Below are positions 10,469-21,177 of a stretch of DNA of 64,000 nucleotides, piece by piece; position 1 is the stretch's first letter; each line of letters starts with the position of its first letter. The stretch covers positions 220,123,837 through 220,187,836 of the forward strand of contig NC_061514.1 of the NCBI RefSeq assembly GCF_022539505.1, given 5' to 3'. The notes under the pieces are model-generated. The model did no database searches. It was not told where the DNA came from and worked only from the letters and a program-made list of their open reading frames with translations. Made by a program: the position numbers and the translations under genes. The DNA comes from Lolium rigidum. Its lineage: Eukaryota > Streptophyta > Magnoliopsida > Poales > Poaceae.

Positions 10469-11833
10469 TTGTCTATCATGGGTAGTGGTTCTTGGAGGCG
10501 GTCTCGGTCTCTCGGGTCAAGTGAAGATTTTGCTCAGAATGCTCCAAGGAAGTCCACCACTCTGAGGCGGAAAGGAAAGGCAACAAGGGAGAACTACAAG
10601 ACAATGGATATTATCTCTTATGCTGCACTCAGACAGAAGAACTGGTATGAGGATGTCGAGCGGGAAGTTGATATTGAGGATCCTCGTTTCTAGTGCATGG
10701 AGCAGCTCTATATCTACAAGGATATCTATGAACCCATGAAGAAGGTGAGGCCTATGCAAGCTATTGATGTGGAGCTCCTCTCTCAGAATAATCACTTTGA
10801 GGATGATATTTGGGTTACTGAGAGGATGGGATTACACAAGCTTATGAAGGTCCAATGTGACTTCTGCGTTCCTTTGATCAAGAAATTTTATGCTACTCTG
10901 TCCTTCAAGAAGGACGAAGGGTGCACGATTCATTGGATGACTGGTTCTTCTCCATGTGAGGCCACCTTTCACATGTTTGCTTAGATTCTTGGCTATCCAT
11001 TTGAAGGTGGTCGACGTCTCCATGACCCTCAGAAGACTGACAAGGATGTGCTATATGATCTTTATGACCGGTCTGGAGCAGTTGGTACTACCACTAGGCT
11101 TCTGCCTATCTATGGTCAGCTGCTTCGCGTTTTCAGAGCCAACATTGCTCCAAGTGGTGGGAATAATGATGCTCTCCGAGGTGCTCTTTTGGATCTTATG
11201 TGCCTCGCCTTTGATTGTGCTCAGGATGGTGATGAGGAATCAGACTTCACAATTGATGTCATGGCCTATATCTTTCATGAGATGCATGATACCATGGGTT
11301 CCCGGACGACTATGCCTTATGCTCCATACATACAACTTCTCATCAACAGCACTGCAGTGGCAGAAGATCTGAGTCAGTTTCCCCTTGAGGAGCACAAGTT
11401 CAAGAAGGCGTATAAGAAGAAGATAGCTGCCCCTGCTGCACCTGATTCTGGCTCATTCATGGGAGATGGCTGCTCTAGTGGATTTGCACCGGTCGCCCTG
11501 TTGCTACCCCACTTATAGAAGCAAGTGAAGAAGCTCAGTTGGTTCCAGTGCAATGTTCTGTGGATGAACATTAAGATTCACAAGGATAACTTTGAGGCCA
11601 GCCGTCAGCGCGCAGAGATACATCATACTCAGGCGGTCATTCTTCACAGGCTCAGTGGTGAGCAAGGGCCTCCTCCTCAGCCTCCAGTTCACCCCGCCTA
11701 CAGTGGGTGGCACTCTTCCCAGGTTCCATGGTCTGACCTCGAGCTCAGTATTCAGAGGACCAACATCGCTCGTGACTCTCCACCAGCTGCTCACAGTGAC
11801 GATGAGTATGTCTCCGAGTCGGGCTCCAACTGA
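10469..11833 (+). pseudogene. Extra ORF of SIRE-like element, three in-frame amber stops
   Basis: A single frame of 454 codons is interrupted only by TAG at 10691-10693, 10982-10984 and 11516-11518; no frameshift is needed. Visible features are a basic N-terminus, the segment YAALRQKNWYEDVEREVDIE, then FCVPLIKKFYATLSF, WMTGSSPCEATFHMFA and ILGYPFEGGRRLHDP. The FYATL and W-G-F-LG pattern resembles the 'putative plant transposon protein' family (Pfam Transposase_32 as I recall it). The C-terminus is Pro/Ser-rich and acidic. All three stops could be former CAG (Gln) codons. An early CDS start other than the ATG at 10469 is possible. Confidence 0.7.
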
Positions 11834-12412
11834 TCTTCATGGGACGAGTAGCATCGCGCTTTTCCCCTTTTTGGCGTTTCGATGCCAAAGGGGGAGCAGT
11901 GTTCTATTCAGGCCTTCTACGGGATTTGCATCGGTAGGGCACAAGCATATGCGTTTACCATTCCTTTATTGCTTGTCTCCTCTTTTATTTCACTCGTTTG
12001 AACTATTTGGCTTGGTTTAATCGTTCAAAACTATGTTATATGTGTGGTTGTGAGACATTGTGTTAAGGATTTCAGAATTCTATATGTTGAGACCAAGGCT
12101 TATGATATGGTGTGTTATTTTAAATATTCGGTATTATATATCTCCATATGGGTATGATCTCTATCACCTTATCTGAACTATATATATATATATATATATA
12201 AATATAAATATATATATATATGCCGATGTCTCTTGTTTGAGCTCATGTTGGATATCTTTTGTGTTGAGGCACCTCGCACCTATATGTTGTGCATTTGTAT
12301 TCAAATAAAAATTACTTATATGCACACATGTAGGGGGAGTGCCTCTATCTTTTGCCAACATGTTGGTTCCTTCTAGAGGTTTTATTGCAAATCCGTATAT
12401 TGTCATCAAAGA
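11834..12412 (+). other. AT-rich spacer before the purine tract
   Basis: It holds an inverted repeat CCCCTTTTTGGC (11864-11875) / GCCAAAGGGGG (11884-11894) and a TA/ATA microsatellite (about 12178-12222). No coding sequence is supported. Confidence 0.6.
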
Positions 12413-12429
12413 CCAAAAAGGGGGGAGAT
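12413..12429 (+). other. Polypurine tract of the SIRE-like element
   Basis: The sequence AAAAAGGGGGGAGAT immediately precedes the LTR start TGAAAG. This is the expected plus-strand primer site. Confidence 0.75.
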
Positions 12430-12598
12430 TGAAAGAACATCTCTAGGATTAAGTTTTGGAATGTTTGATGTCAATATATGTGATACAATAATGTTTCATG
12501 AGATGGTGCAGATAAATATATGAATGTGTATGTAGTTGTTTTGTGTGGAAAAACAAGACAAAAGGCAGCAGGATCAACTTCACCAGGCCTGATTTTCC

Positions 12599-12627
12599 GG
12601 GCCGGATATTTGCAAAATATCCGGCCC
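12599..12627 (+). repeat. 13-bp perfect hairpin in LTR
   Basis: GGGCCGGATATTT (12599-12611), loop GCA, AAATATCCGGCCC (12615-12627). It belongs to the same CCGGAT-ATCCGG word family as the cluster at 10252-10332. Confidence 0.8.
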
Positions 12628-13066
12628 CTGAAATTTGGCTAAGGACTTTTCGAAATGTGGCTCAGTACTACCCTGGAACAGGGCCGGACATTTGCCCGAA
12701 TTTTCCCAAAATCCGGATTTTTCGGGGTGGGGGCATGGATAATCCGCCCCTCACTTACACCGGATAATCCTGCCCTCAAATTCACCCAACGGTTGGATTT
12801 TGGAGGGGGGTATTTATACCCCCTTCTTCCTCTTCCCCAAGCTGCTCAAATCCCTGCCAAGTTCATCACCATTAGGGCCACCTCAAGAAACACAAGAATC
12901 ACAAGATCTCCTCCTCCAACCAACTAAATCTCTTGATCTTTGGATATTCGAAGGAGAAAACCCCGATCAACATCTTCACCGAAGCGATTTGCATTTCACC
13001 CTCATATGCTTGAGGGCCCCTTTGCTAGTGTTCCTATTTTGGAATCCCTAGTTATTTGTGGTTGAT

Positions 13067-13166
<100 letters not shown>

Positions 13167-13627
13167 ATTGTTACAAATTTTGGGAGCCTCCAATTTGGTT
13201 GTGGATGTGTGCCCCAAGAACCTTGTAAAGGCCCGGTTTCCGCCTCGAGGAAATCTCTTAGTGGAAGTGGGCTAGGCCTTCGTGGCGGTGCTCACAGGAG
13301 ACCTGAGTGAAGCCTTCGTGGCGTTGGTATGGCTTTCATAGCGACCACACTCCTCCAAACGTAGACGTACCTTCTTGCAAAGGAAGGGCACTACGGTAAT
13401 CAACTCCGTGTCTCCGCGTGCTCCACTCTCGGTTACCTCTATCCGATTATCTCCCCTATATATTGCTTAGCTATGTATTGCTTAGTTGTTGACCTTGTCA
13501 TATAGGTAAATTCACATAGTTGCATATCTAGAGAATTTACCTTTGTGTTAAGCCTAAATCGAAAAAGAACTAAAAATTTGTTAGCACCTATTCAGCCCCC
13601 CTCTAGGTGCGGCATACGATCCTTTCA

Positions 13628-14176
13628 CACATCATATCAAGGCAAACCAACTTACAAAAAACATCTAACAAGCATCAAGAAATATGTTTCAAACACAAAA
13701 TAACTAGTATGGTCATACCTCAATTTGGTAAGGTCAATACTTTGTTACTTTATCGTTGGTTCGCTATAAGGGAACTAATGGTGGTCTGATCTATTTCTAT
13801 ATTGGATGCATCAAGTTTCTATTCTAGTCCTTCGGTGTATCTTTGTGTGTTGTGCAGTCTGCATCGAAGTCTTCCTTCAAGTTCTTCATTGGTCTTCCAT
13901 GCAACACTTCTGGTGGAGTTGAAGAATATCATGTGAAGGATCAACCCCTCACTTCTGAAACAAGGTCATCATATGTATTTCCTTAATGATATTTTTTTCC
14001 AGATAGGTCATGTAAGGAAAAGAGGAAAACATTTTTTAAGATGAAGTAGGTGAGAATACTAGAAGTTCACAAAGCAAACATCTTTTTAATTGAAATAGGA
14101 TTAGACAAAATTTTCATCCTAGGGTCTTCCTATTTTTAATCCAAACCTACGGTCTCGATTCTAGAGGCAAAACTAT
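13628..14176 (-). other. Leader of a minus-strand Tekay/Del-like element
   Basis: It lies directly inside the primer site at 14177-14188 and is cut at its left by the SIRE-like LTR. No ORF survives. It is AT-rich, with a GC-moderate stretch at 13840-13960. Confidence 0.55.
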
Positions 14177-14188
14177 GCTCTGATACCA
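14177..14188 (-). other. Primer-binding site (initiator tRNA-Met type)
   Basis: The plus strand GCTCTGATACCA is the reverse complement of TGGTATCAGAGC, the classic plant primer site complementary to initiator tRNA-Met. The LTR edge TGTAGCACCC starts at 14192, three bases away. Confidence 0.85.
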
Positions 14189-14191
14189 TTC

Positions 14192-17100
14192 TGTAGCACC
14201 CTACCTTTTAATAAGGGCAGGATACCTGTGTATAGTGCTATTCCCGGGATCACTGATAGCACACACATTTCAAATGTAGTAATCATAGCAATAGTATCAA
14301 ATTTACTACAACGTAGATCCACAGGAGAAAAAATAAAGTCTTACAAATTGCATAGCCACATGGACTAGCTCAAAAAAAAAGTTCAAGCAAACACAACGGA
14401 TAATAAACTTCAACGAGCCTCCATCATTTTCATGCGCCACATGCAGACATGTTGGAATGTAGACTCGAGATCCTACCAAGTATTTCTCCTCAAAAAATCC
14501 TGCACGTTTGAATATGCAGCCCCACGAATGGAGGTCAGTACAATGATGTACTGGCAAATGACATTTATTTGGTGGTAATTTTAGACAAGACTATCTACAT
14601 GATATTTGGCTAGTGGAGTCTTAGGCTAGTTTGCATAAAGCCAATTTTATCCTATATTTTATTTAAAACAAAACCTTTTATAAAACTTGTAATGATGCCA
14701 TAAACAGTACCATGGTTACATCTCCAATGTACTGTCAGACAGTTGCTGCTCGAATTTTAACTCATTCAGAAAACAATGATGAGATTCTTCCGTACATTCC
14801 CTGCCTGGAAACTCAAATTGTCCATAACCGGGGACACGGCTAAGATCTTAGGTTTAACTCCCGAGAGGTTGTGCACTTTCACTTACGACTCACCCTTCCC
14901 AATAGAAGAATGAGACAAGATCTTTCAGAAGGAGGTTTCAACCATACTAGCTAGACTCGTACCGATTTGGCTGCAGCCACATCATCCTATCTAGCAAACA
15001 AGTTGGACCTCACAACTTACTTAATCCCGGCAGAGCCCATAATACCATAAGGCTGCACTGGAAGCTATCTAAATACACGAACGACATAGTAATCTCTTTA
15101 ATCCTGGGTGGCCAACCACAAGTGAAACCCACAGGCTTAAAACCCATTACAGGTAGTAAACCCCCGCACGATCCCCTGGTGAAAATCAGGTGTGCGGTCT
15201 AGAGCAACCACTATTCAACTGCGCTCTCTCAGGTACCCACCTGTCCTCAGGGTATATCAGCCAGGGATCAGAGCCCTGAGTAGCCGCCCACCATACAACC
15301 GTTCCACCCAGGTGTTTCATTAGGGTTGTTAATTTTATTTCCCAATACTCACAATCCAGAATAATCAAAATAGCAGTGGCATTTTGTTATTTCTAGGCAA
15401 ACTAAGAATCCTAGCAAGGGTTCATGGGTGGATACACACTACTAGGATTGATAAGCATAGCATAACTTTTGAAAACAAAACTCTATCATGCATTCTAGTT
15501 GAAAAACACTAATCTTAATTAAAATAGGTAGGATTTGAATGTCACTTGCCTTTTTGGTAATTGAAGATCGTTCACTTCTCTCAACAAAACACGTCGCTCT
15601 TCACACGAACTATAAGATAAAATATAGCACAACATAAACACACCATTCAACAACAACAAAAATCAAACAAGACAACAATCGGAAATCTCCATATGGTACT
15701 AAGGTGTGGCATGAGGTTTGGTTTGCAAGATATGGATGTGAGAGTTTGGATGGCAAGTCACATGATTAGAAAATAATGGACCATCTATGATATAATTGAA
15801 GAATCTTTATGCTTTACAAAAGCAGGAAAAGAATTTGGAACGACTCATGTGAATTGAATCAGATAAGTGACAAAAAGTGCAACAACAATACTATTGAATA
15901 AGTGTACAACAATTACTTAAAATAGTATAAATTATACATAGGCTTAGGTATGGATTTGTGATATATTGAATTACTCAATTAACTCATTTGTAAATTGAAT
16001 TGTTCAATATAAGCCAGTAAGATTAAGTGGGCATGAGGTTGAATATGTATAAATGATGTTGAAGATGTGGGTTAAAGATGCTAATGATTATCAAGGGTTC
16101 AAAACATGTGCTATGTAGTAGAGTGTCTCAACATAATATTTGCACAAGAGAAAAGTTTATTGTTAAGATTGTCACCATTTACTCAATTAACTTAGTTGAT
16201 ATTTGAATACTATGGACTAGGTTAAAAATGATTTGGGAGAGATGTGAACATGGAGCATGATGAATGTGTTCAACTAAAAAAAACATAAGTTCTACTGTAT
16301 ATGGAGTTTCGATATGATTTATGTGTCAAAGGAATCAACTTAAAATGATTTATAGATTTTAAGTTATGCCAATATTACTCAAATACTCATATTTGGATTT
16401 GAATACTTGCAATTTGATTTAAATATTTTGGACAGTGGTGCTACTCGATGGAGTACTTTTAAATAAGACTTATACAATTGGGTTCACTCCAAAATAATTT
16501 TTAGAGCTCAAGTTATGATCAAAATAGTGATCTAAATGAATTTGAACGTACCAAGTTTATGCACATAACAACTTTGATGTTTTTTTTTTGGTTCCATGAT
16601 GTTCTACATGTTCTTATGATTCCAGAGACTACAAATTCATAAAATATTTGATATAATTTTTATAGTGAAAAAGGGTCAATTACACCATTTAAATTATGAT
16701 TCAAAAATTACCATAGTACATATGAAATATTTCTGTATATTCGGATTCTACATGTTACAAGCTTTTCTGACATTTAACATTAAATTTAAAACGAGTTTGA
16801 CCGAGTTTGACTGTACCGCTGACTCTACTGATGATTGTACCGCTAACTGTACTGGTGACTGTACTGCTGGGCTGACTGTAATTGAGGTTGACCAGACTAA
16901 GTTGACTATGTTAATGTCATGATGTTGTCATAAAGGTTGATAGAAAAATATGCTCAGATGGAAAAACTTTCTACGTTGAAGTTGTATAGAACTAATAGAT
17001 CTATCTAACGTACAAATTATTTTTCAAATCAGATTAATTAGTTTCACAAGATCTGAGTTATACTTTATAAGATCTGAATCTTGTAACATGATTTTTTTCC

Positions 17101-18033
17101 TGCTCGATGAACAAAACAAGGTGAGATTTGCGGCAATTGAAAGATCTTCACGAGAGGAACAACTTCCGTGTTGAACGCACGACGATTCGAGATCGTTTTG
17201 AAACTCGATTTGGCTCTGGATGACTCGAAATAGATCTATAGTTGAGAGACAAATAGGTAGTTCAAATCGAAAAACTTACAACATAAAAGTTATAAAGAAT
17301 GATCGGATCTACAATCTCACCAAAGTAATTTGGATTTCGTGGAACGAGCGCGAACTAATTGAAAATTCCCTTTATCAGACCTGATGCCTTGCGATGCGAA
17401 ATTCTCCATGTACGGTGGATGAAAAGATGTGAGATTGGTCAGGACTGAAAGATCTTGACAAGATCTACAACTTTTGTGTAGATGCAAAAGCGATTTAAGG
17501 TTGTTTTGTTGGTCAAATCAATAAGTTAACATTTGTTGAGCCATGATTTGCTGTGGTGGAGGGTTCATATAGGCCATAGGTCGGTGAAAAAGGTGGGCCT
17601 CGAAATTAGAAACGCGTGGAAATAAACGGATCCGAATTTGAAGTTATGTAGATGAAGATATTAAGATTTAAGTGGAGGTAAGTTTACTAAAACGAAAATC
17701 ATTCGTAACCGAACCTGAGCTCGATCTGGCTCGGGTTGGTGGTGGCCGGTCGGTCCTGCTGGCGGCCCACTATGTTTTTTTTTTCTTTTTTTCTATTTTT
17801 TTCTTTATTTTTTATTTCTTTCTTCTATAAAAGTAGTTTCATAGCTCCAATTTAAGTGAAACAAATTTCTATAAATTTGTAAAATTATTTTGCTCAGTAT
17901 AGGATAATCTAATAACTTAAATTATACAAGTTATTATTTTATATTATTTTATTACAACTATGCCATTATGGTTATATGAGAATACTTTCAACATACACAT
18001 ACCAAACGAGTTTCAAAAAAAATTGTAAAAAAT
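14192..18033 (-). repeat. Long LTR of a Tekay/Del-like element, minus strand
   Basis: The left edge TGTAGCACCCTACC is next to the initiator-tRNA primer site, so this is the 5' LTR of a minus-strand element. The rest is mostly AT-rich, without ORFs above noise, and 3.8 kb is within the usual length of Tekay/Del LTRs. The outer edge is not visible as a clean CA; the Tat-like LTR begins at 18034, so the LTR may be truncated there. It includes a 12-bp tandem repeat (16809-16868) and a T-rich run (17776-17823). Confidence 0.6.
16809..16868 (+). repeat. Five tandem 12-bp units
   Basis: Units beginning at 16809, 16821, 16833, 16845 and 16857 follow the consensus GACTGTACYGCT with one to four differences each and no length change. 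Confidence 0.75.
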
Positions 18034-18865
18034 TGTCGGGGGGAAGACCCAGGGTATGGCAAAAGACTGGGAACAGTTGGCTCGAGGCCGGCTGGTCCAC
18101 GGCAAAGGCCGGCTGATCCAGTTACGGCCGTCTGCGCTGTGGCTGGGCCGGCTTTTACGTGCCATGTCCGGCTTGGTTTGTCTCTCCCCTGGTCGGCTTG
18201 AGGCTGGTGAGCCTTGCAGGAGAAGGCTCCGGAAAGGTTATCCGGGTGCAAAAGTCCGCGCTGATCTCATCCTCCGTAAAGTAAGGGGCACTGTGGAGCA
18301 ACAGTGTCACGCGCCGGACAGGCCATCGTGGCCTAGCCAAATCGTGCGCCGCAGGCTACGAGCGCCGATAGCGGACGCTTCCTGCACGTCGCTGGCCATG
18401 TCCTGTCGCTGCTGACCTCGGCAAAAGGACGGACAAGCCTCGACGGCCGCTGACGCCAGCGCCTCGGGAAGGAGCGATAAAGCCGGAGCCGGCGGAGCCG
18501 GCCAGTAGGTCATAGGGACTTCTATGTAAATTGCCAGCGTCTATATAAGCTGTGCTACCCCTCCTGTGCGAGGGACGATCGATCAGTTCTCATTTCCATA
18601 CTTAGAGCTGATCGGGAGAGAGACCTTCATCTACATCTAGCCATCCCTCGCAGCCGGATACAGCTCAAGGAGCACCATTGTACTGTCATATATCATATAC
18701 TCTCTAGAGCAGGAGTAGGGGTGTTACCTCCATACGAGGGCTCCGAACCTGGTTTCATCGCTGTGTCGCTTGTGCTCATACCCGCATCCGGATACCGCCG
18801 TAGACCAAGCAGGGGCCACCTAACTTGAGCCACCCTATGACATATGTCGTGACGATACCACGACA
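18034..18865 (+). repeat. 5' LTR of a second Tat/Retand-like element (832 bp)
   Basis: It begins TGTCGGGGGGAAGACCC and ends GATACCACGACA, with TT and then a primer site immediately after. TATATAA at 18542-18548 is a likely TATA box. The left part is GC-rich with many GCCGGC words. The five bases before it are AAAAT; the partner duplication is not visible. Confidence 0.8.
18542..18548 (+). promoter_or_regulatory. LTR TATA box
   Basis: TATATAA lies in the middle of the LTR, about 320 bp before its end, where the U3/R boundary is expected. Motif evidence only. Confidence 0.5.
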
Positions 18866-18867
18866 TT

Positions 18868-18884
18868 TGGCGCCCACCATGGGT
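18868..18884 (+). other. Primer-binding site (tRNA-Lys type, degenerate)
   Basis: TGGCGCCCACCATGGGT starts two bases after the LTR. It matches the 3' end complement of a plant tRNA-Lys as I remember it, with mismatches in the right half. Confidence 0.6.
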
Positions 18885-19752
18885 CTTTCAGCGTCGTCGG
18901 CCCGTGTCTTGTTCTGGACGGGCCTCACCATCACCACCGGCGAGCGAGTCGCTTCAGAATTGATCTGGAGATTCGGCTCCCTCGACTGCGTCAACAACAA
19001 CACTGGCTGCTTCGCCGACAGGCCCTTCCCTGCCGGCGGCAGCCTCATCTCCTTCGGCGGCCATGATGTCTACGTCGCCGCCGTCGCGCCACCGTGCTAT
19101 CCGCAGCAAGTGCCCCGTTCTGCAAGCCCTCCCCCAGGAGCCGGCGCCAGCAACAACTTCGCCAGCCCCTGCGTCGTGCAGGAGGTCATGGCTGCCGGTG
19201 ACGAGAACGTCACCAGGACCACGTGCGTCCGCGGCCCTCACCTGGAGCGCAACGTGGACGGCGACGCCTCCGGCTCCGGCCCAAAGGCACCACCACCACC
19301 GTCCCGGCTAGATGAAGCCAGGGCCAAGCTGAGCACCCCGCTCACAGCCGGCGGAGACCCCACCACCATCGAGGCGGACTTGGAGGCGCACCGCCAACTT
19401 CTGCTAAAGCAGGCGGATGAGGTGGCTGCTGCCAAGCGCCGGCTGGAAATCACCCGGCGTGAGTATGACCGCGCCCACGGTTGCACACCAGCCAGCAACG
19501 ACCCTAGCCGAGCCGGCATAATCCGCCGCAGAGGAGGCGGCCTAGGCGCCGAGATCGAGCGCGACGGCGCGGAATCGCCGGCTCCTTCCATGGAGCTGCC
19601 GGTCTACAACACCCCCGAGAAGAACATGCGCGCGGCCGAAGCCGCCGCAGAAGAGCTGAGCCGCCTGGAAGGCGAAGAGCTGTGCCGCAAAACGAGGCGG
19701 GTGACCGAGTTGCTCCGCGTCACCAACGAGCAGCAGAAAAACCCAAGGTACG
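18879..19752 (+). pseudogene. gag N-terminal part of the Tat-like element, split by an insertion
   Basis: The first ATG after the LTR (18879) overlaps the primer site and opens a frame beginning MGLSASSARVLFWTG. The frame also extends upstream to 18825 inside the LTR, but a start there is unlikely. Product: Ala/Pro-rich, then a charged coiled coil (LEAHRQLLLKQADEVAAAKR; later AAEAAAEELSRLEGEELCRK). It is open to 19752, where the next element starts with a GTACG duplication; reading resumes at 24977 for only about ten codons before the sequence switches to LTR0 of the array near 25009. The retrotransposon gag core lies beyond what survives. Confidence 0.7.
19748..19752 (+). other. Target-site duplication GTACG, left copy
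   Basis: Identical to 24972-24976, directly flanking the LTR ends at 19753 and 24971. Confidence 0.9.
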
Positions 19753-21177
19753 TGATGTCTACGGGTGCTTCTATTCTTGTAGACAGTGTTGGGCCTCCAA
19801 GAGCAGAGGTTTGTAGAACAGCAGCAAGTTTGCCTTAAGTGGATCACCCAAGGTTTATCGAACTCAGGGAGGAAGAGGTCAAAGATATCCCTCTCAAGCA
19901 ACCCTGCAATCACGATACAAGAAGTCTCTTGTGTCCCCAACACACCTAATACACTTGTCAGATGTATAGGTGCACTAGTTCGGCGAAGAGATAGTGAAAT
20001 ACAAGTAACATGAATGTATATGAGTGGTAATAGCAATCTGAATAAAATATGGCAGCGAGTAAACATGCAACAGAACAGTAAATAAACGGAGTTTCGATGC
20101 TTGGAAGCAAGGCCTAGGGATCCTGCTTTCACTAGTGGACACTCTCAACAATGATCACATAATAGAACCACTCTACACTCTGTTGTTGGATGATGAACAC
20201 CACTAAATGTGTAGGATTACACGAACCCTCAACGCCGGAGTTAACAAGCTCCACAATATTCGATATTCATGTTTAAATAACCTTAGAGTGCAAGATAGAT
20301 CAACACAATTACACCGAGAACTAACATAGCATGCACACTGTCACCATCACACTATGAAGGAGGCATAGATCACATCAATACTATCATAGCAATACTTAAC
20401 TTCATAATCTACAAGAGATCACAATCATAACCTACGCCAAGTACTACACGATGCACACACTGTCACCATTACACCGTGGAGGAGGAATAGAATACTTTAA
20501 TAACATCACTAGAGTAGCACATAGATGATATTCAACTAGATCACAAAGAGAGAGATGAACCACATAGCTACAGCAGAGCCCTCAGCCCCGGGGGTGAATT
20601 ACTCCCTCCTCATCATGGAGACAGCGATGGCGGTGAAGATGGCGGTGGAGACGGCGGTGGAGATGACTCCGGGGCAACTCCCCGTCCCGGCAGGGTGCCG
20701 GAACAGAGACTTCTGTCCCCCGAATTGGAGTTTCGCGATGGCGGCGGCTCTGGAAGGTTTTCTCGGGTTTCGTCAATCGTGATAGGGTTTTCGCGACGGA
20801 GACCTTAAGTAGGCGGAAGGGCAGCCTCGGAGGGGCCACGGGGGGCCCACACACTAGGGGGGCGCGCCCCCCCTTGGCCGCGCCGCCCTGTGGGGTGGGG
20901 CCCCCTGGCTCCCCTCTGGCCCTTCTTCGGTGCTCTGGAAGCTTCCGGGCAAAATAAGATATTGGGCGTTGATTTCGTCCGATTCCGAGAATATTTCCTT
21001 TGTAGGATTTCTGAAACCAAAAACAGCAGAAAACAGCAACTGGCCCTTCGGCATCTCGTCAATAGGTTAGTTCCGGAAAACGCATAAAAATGATATAAAG
21101 TGTGAGCAAAACATGTAGGTATTGTCATAAAACAAGCATGGAACATCAGAAATTATAGATACGTCAGAGACGTATCA
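19753..21177 (-). repeat. 3' LTR of Athila-like element 2 (1425 bp)
   Basis: It begins TGATGTCTACGGGTGCTTC, as in the LTR at 2129, and ends GATACGTC-AGA-GACGTATCA. The GC-rich central part and repeated 'actgtcacc' segments match the LTR at 2129-3838, with indels. Confidence 0.88.

Noticed and set aside
15186..15368. Possible small gene in the 13.6-18 kb region
   Set aside because: Isolated 60-codon frames in AT-rich LTR sequence without start context, splice signals or domain.
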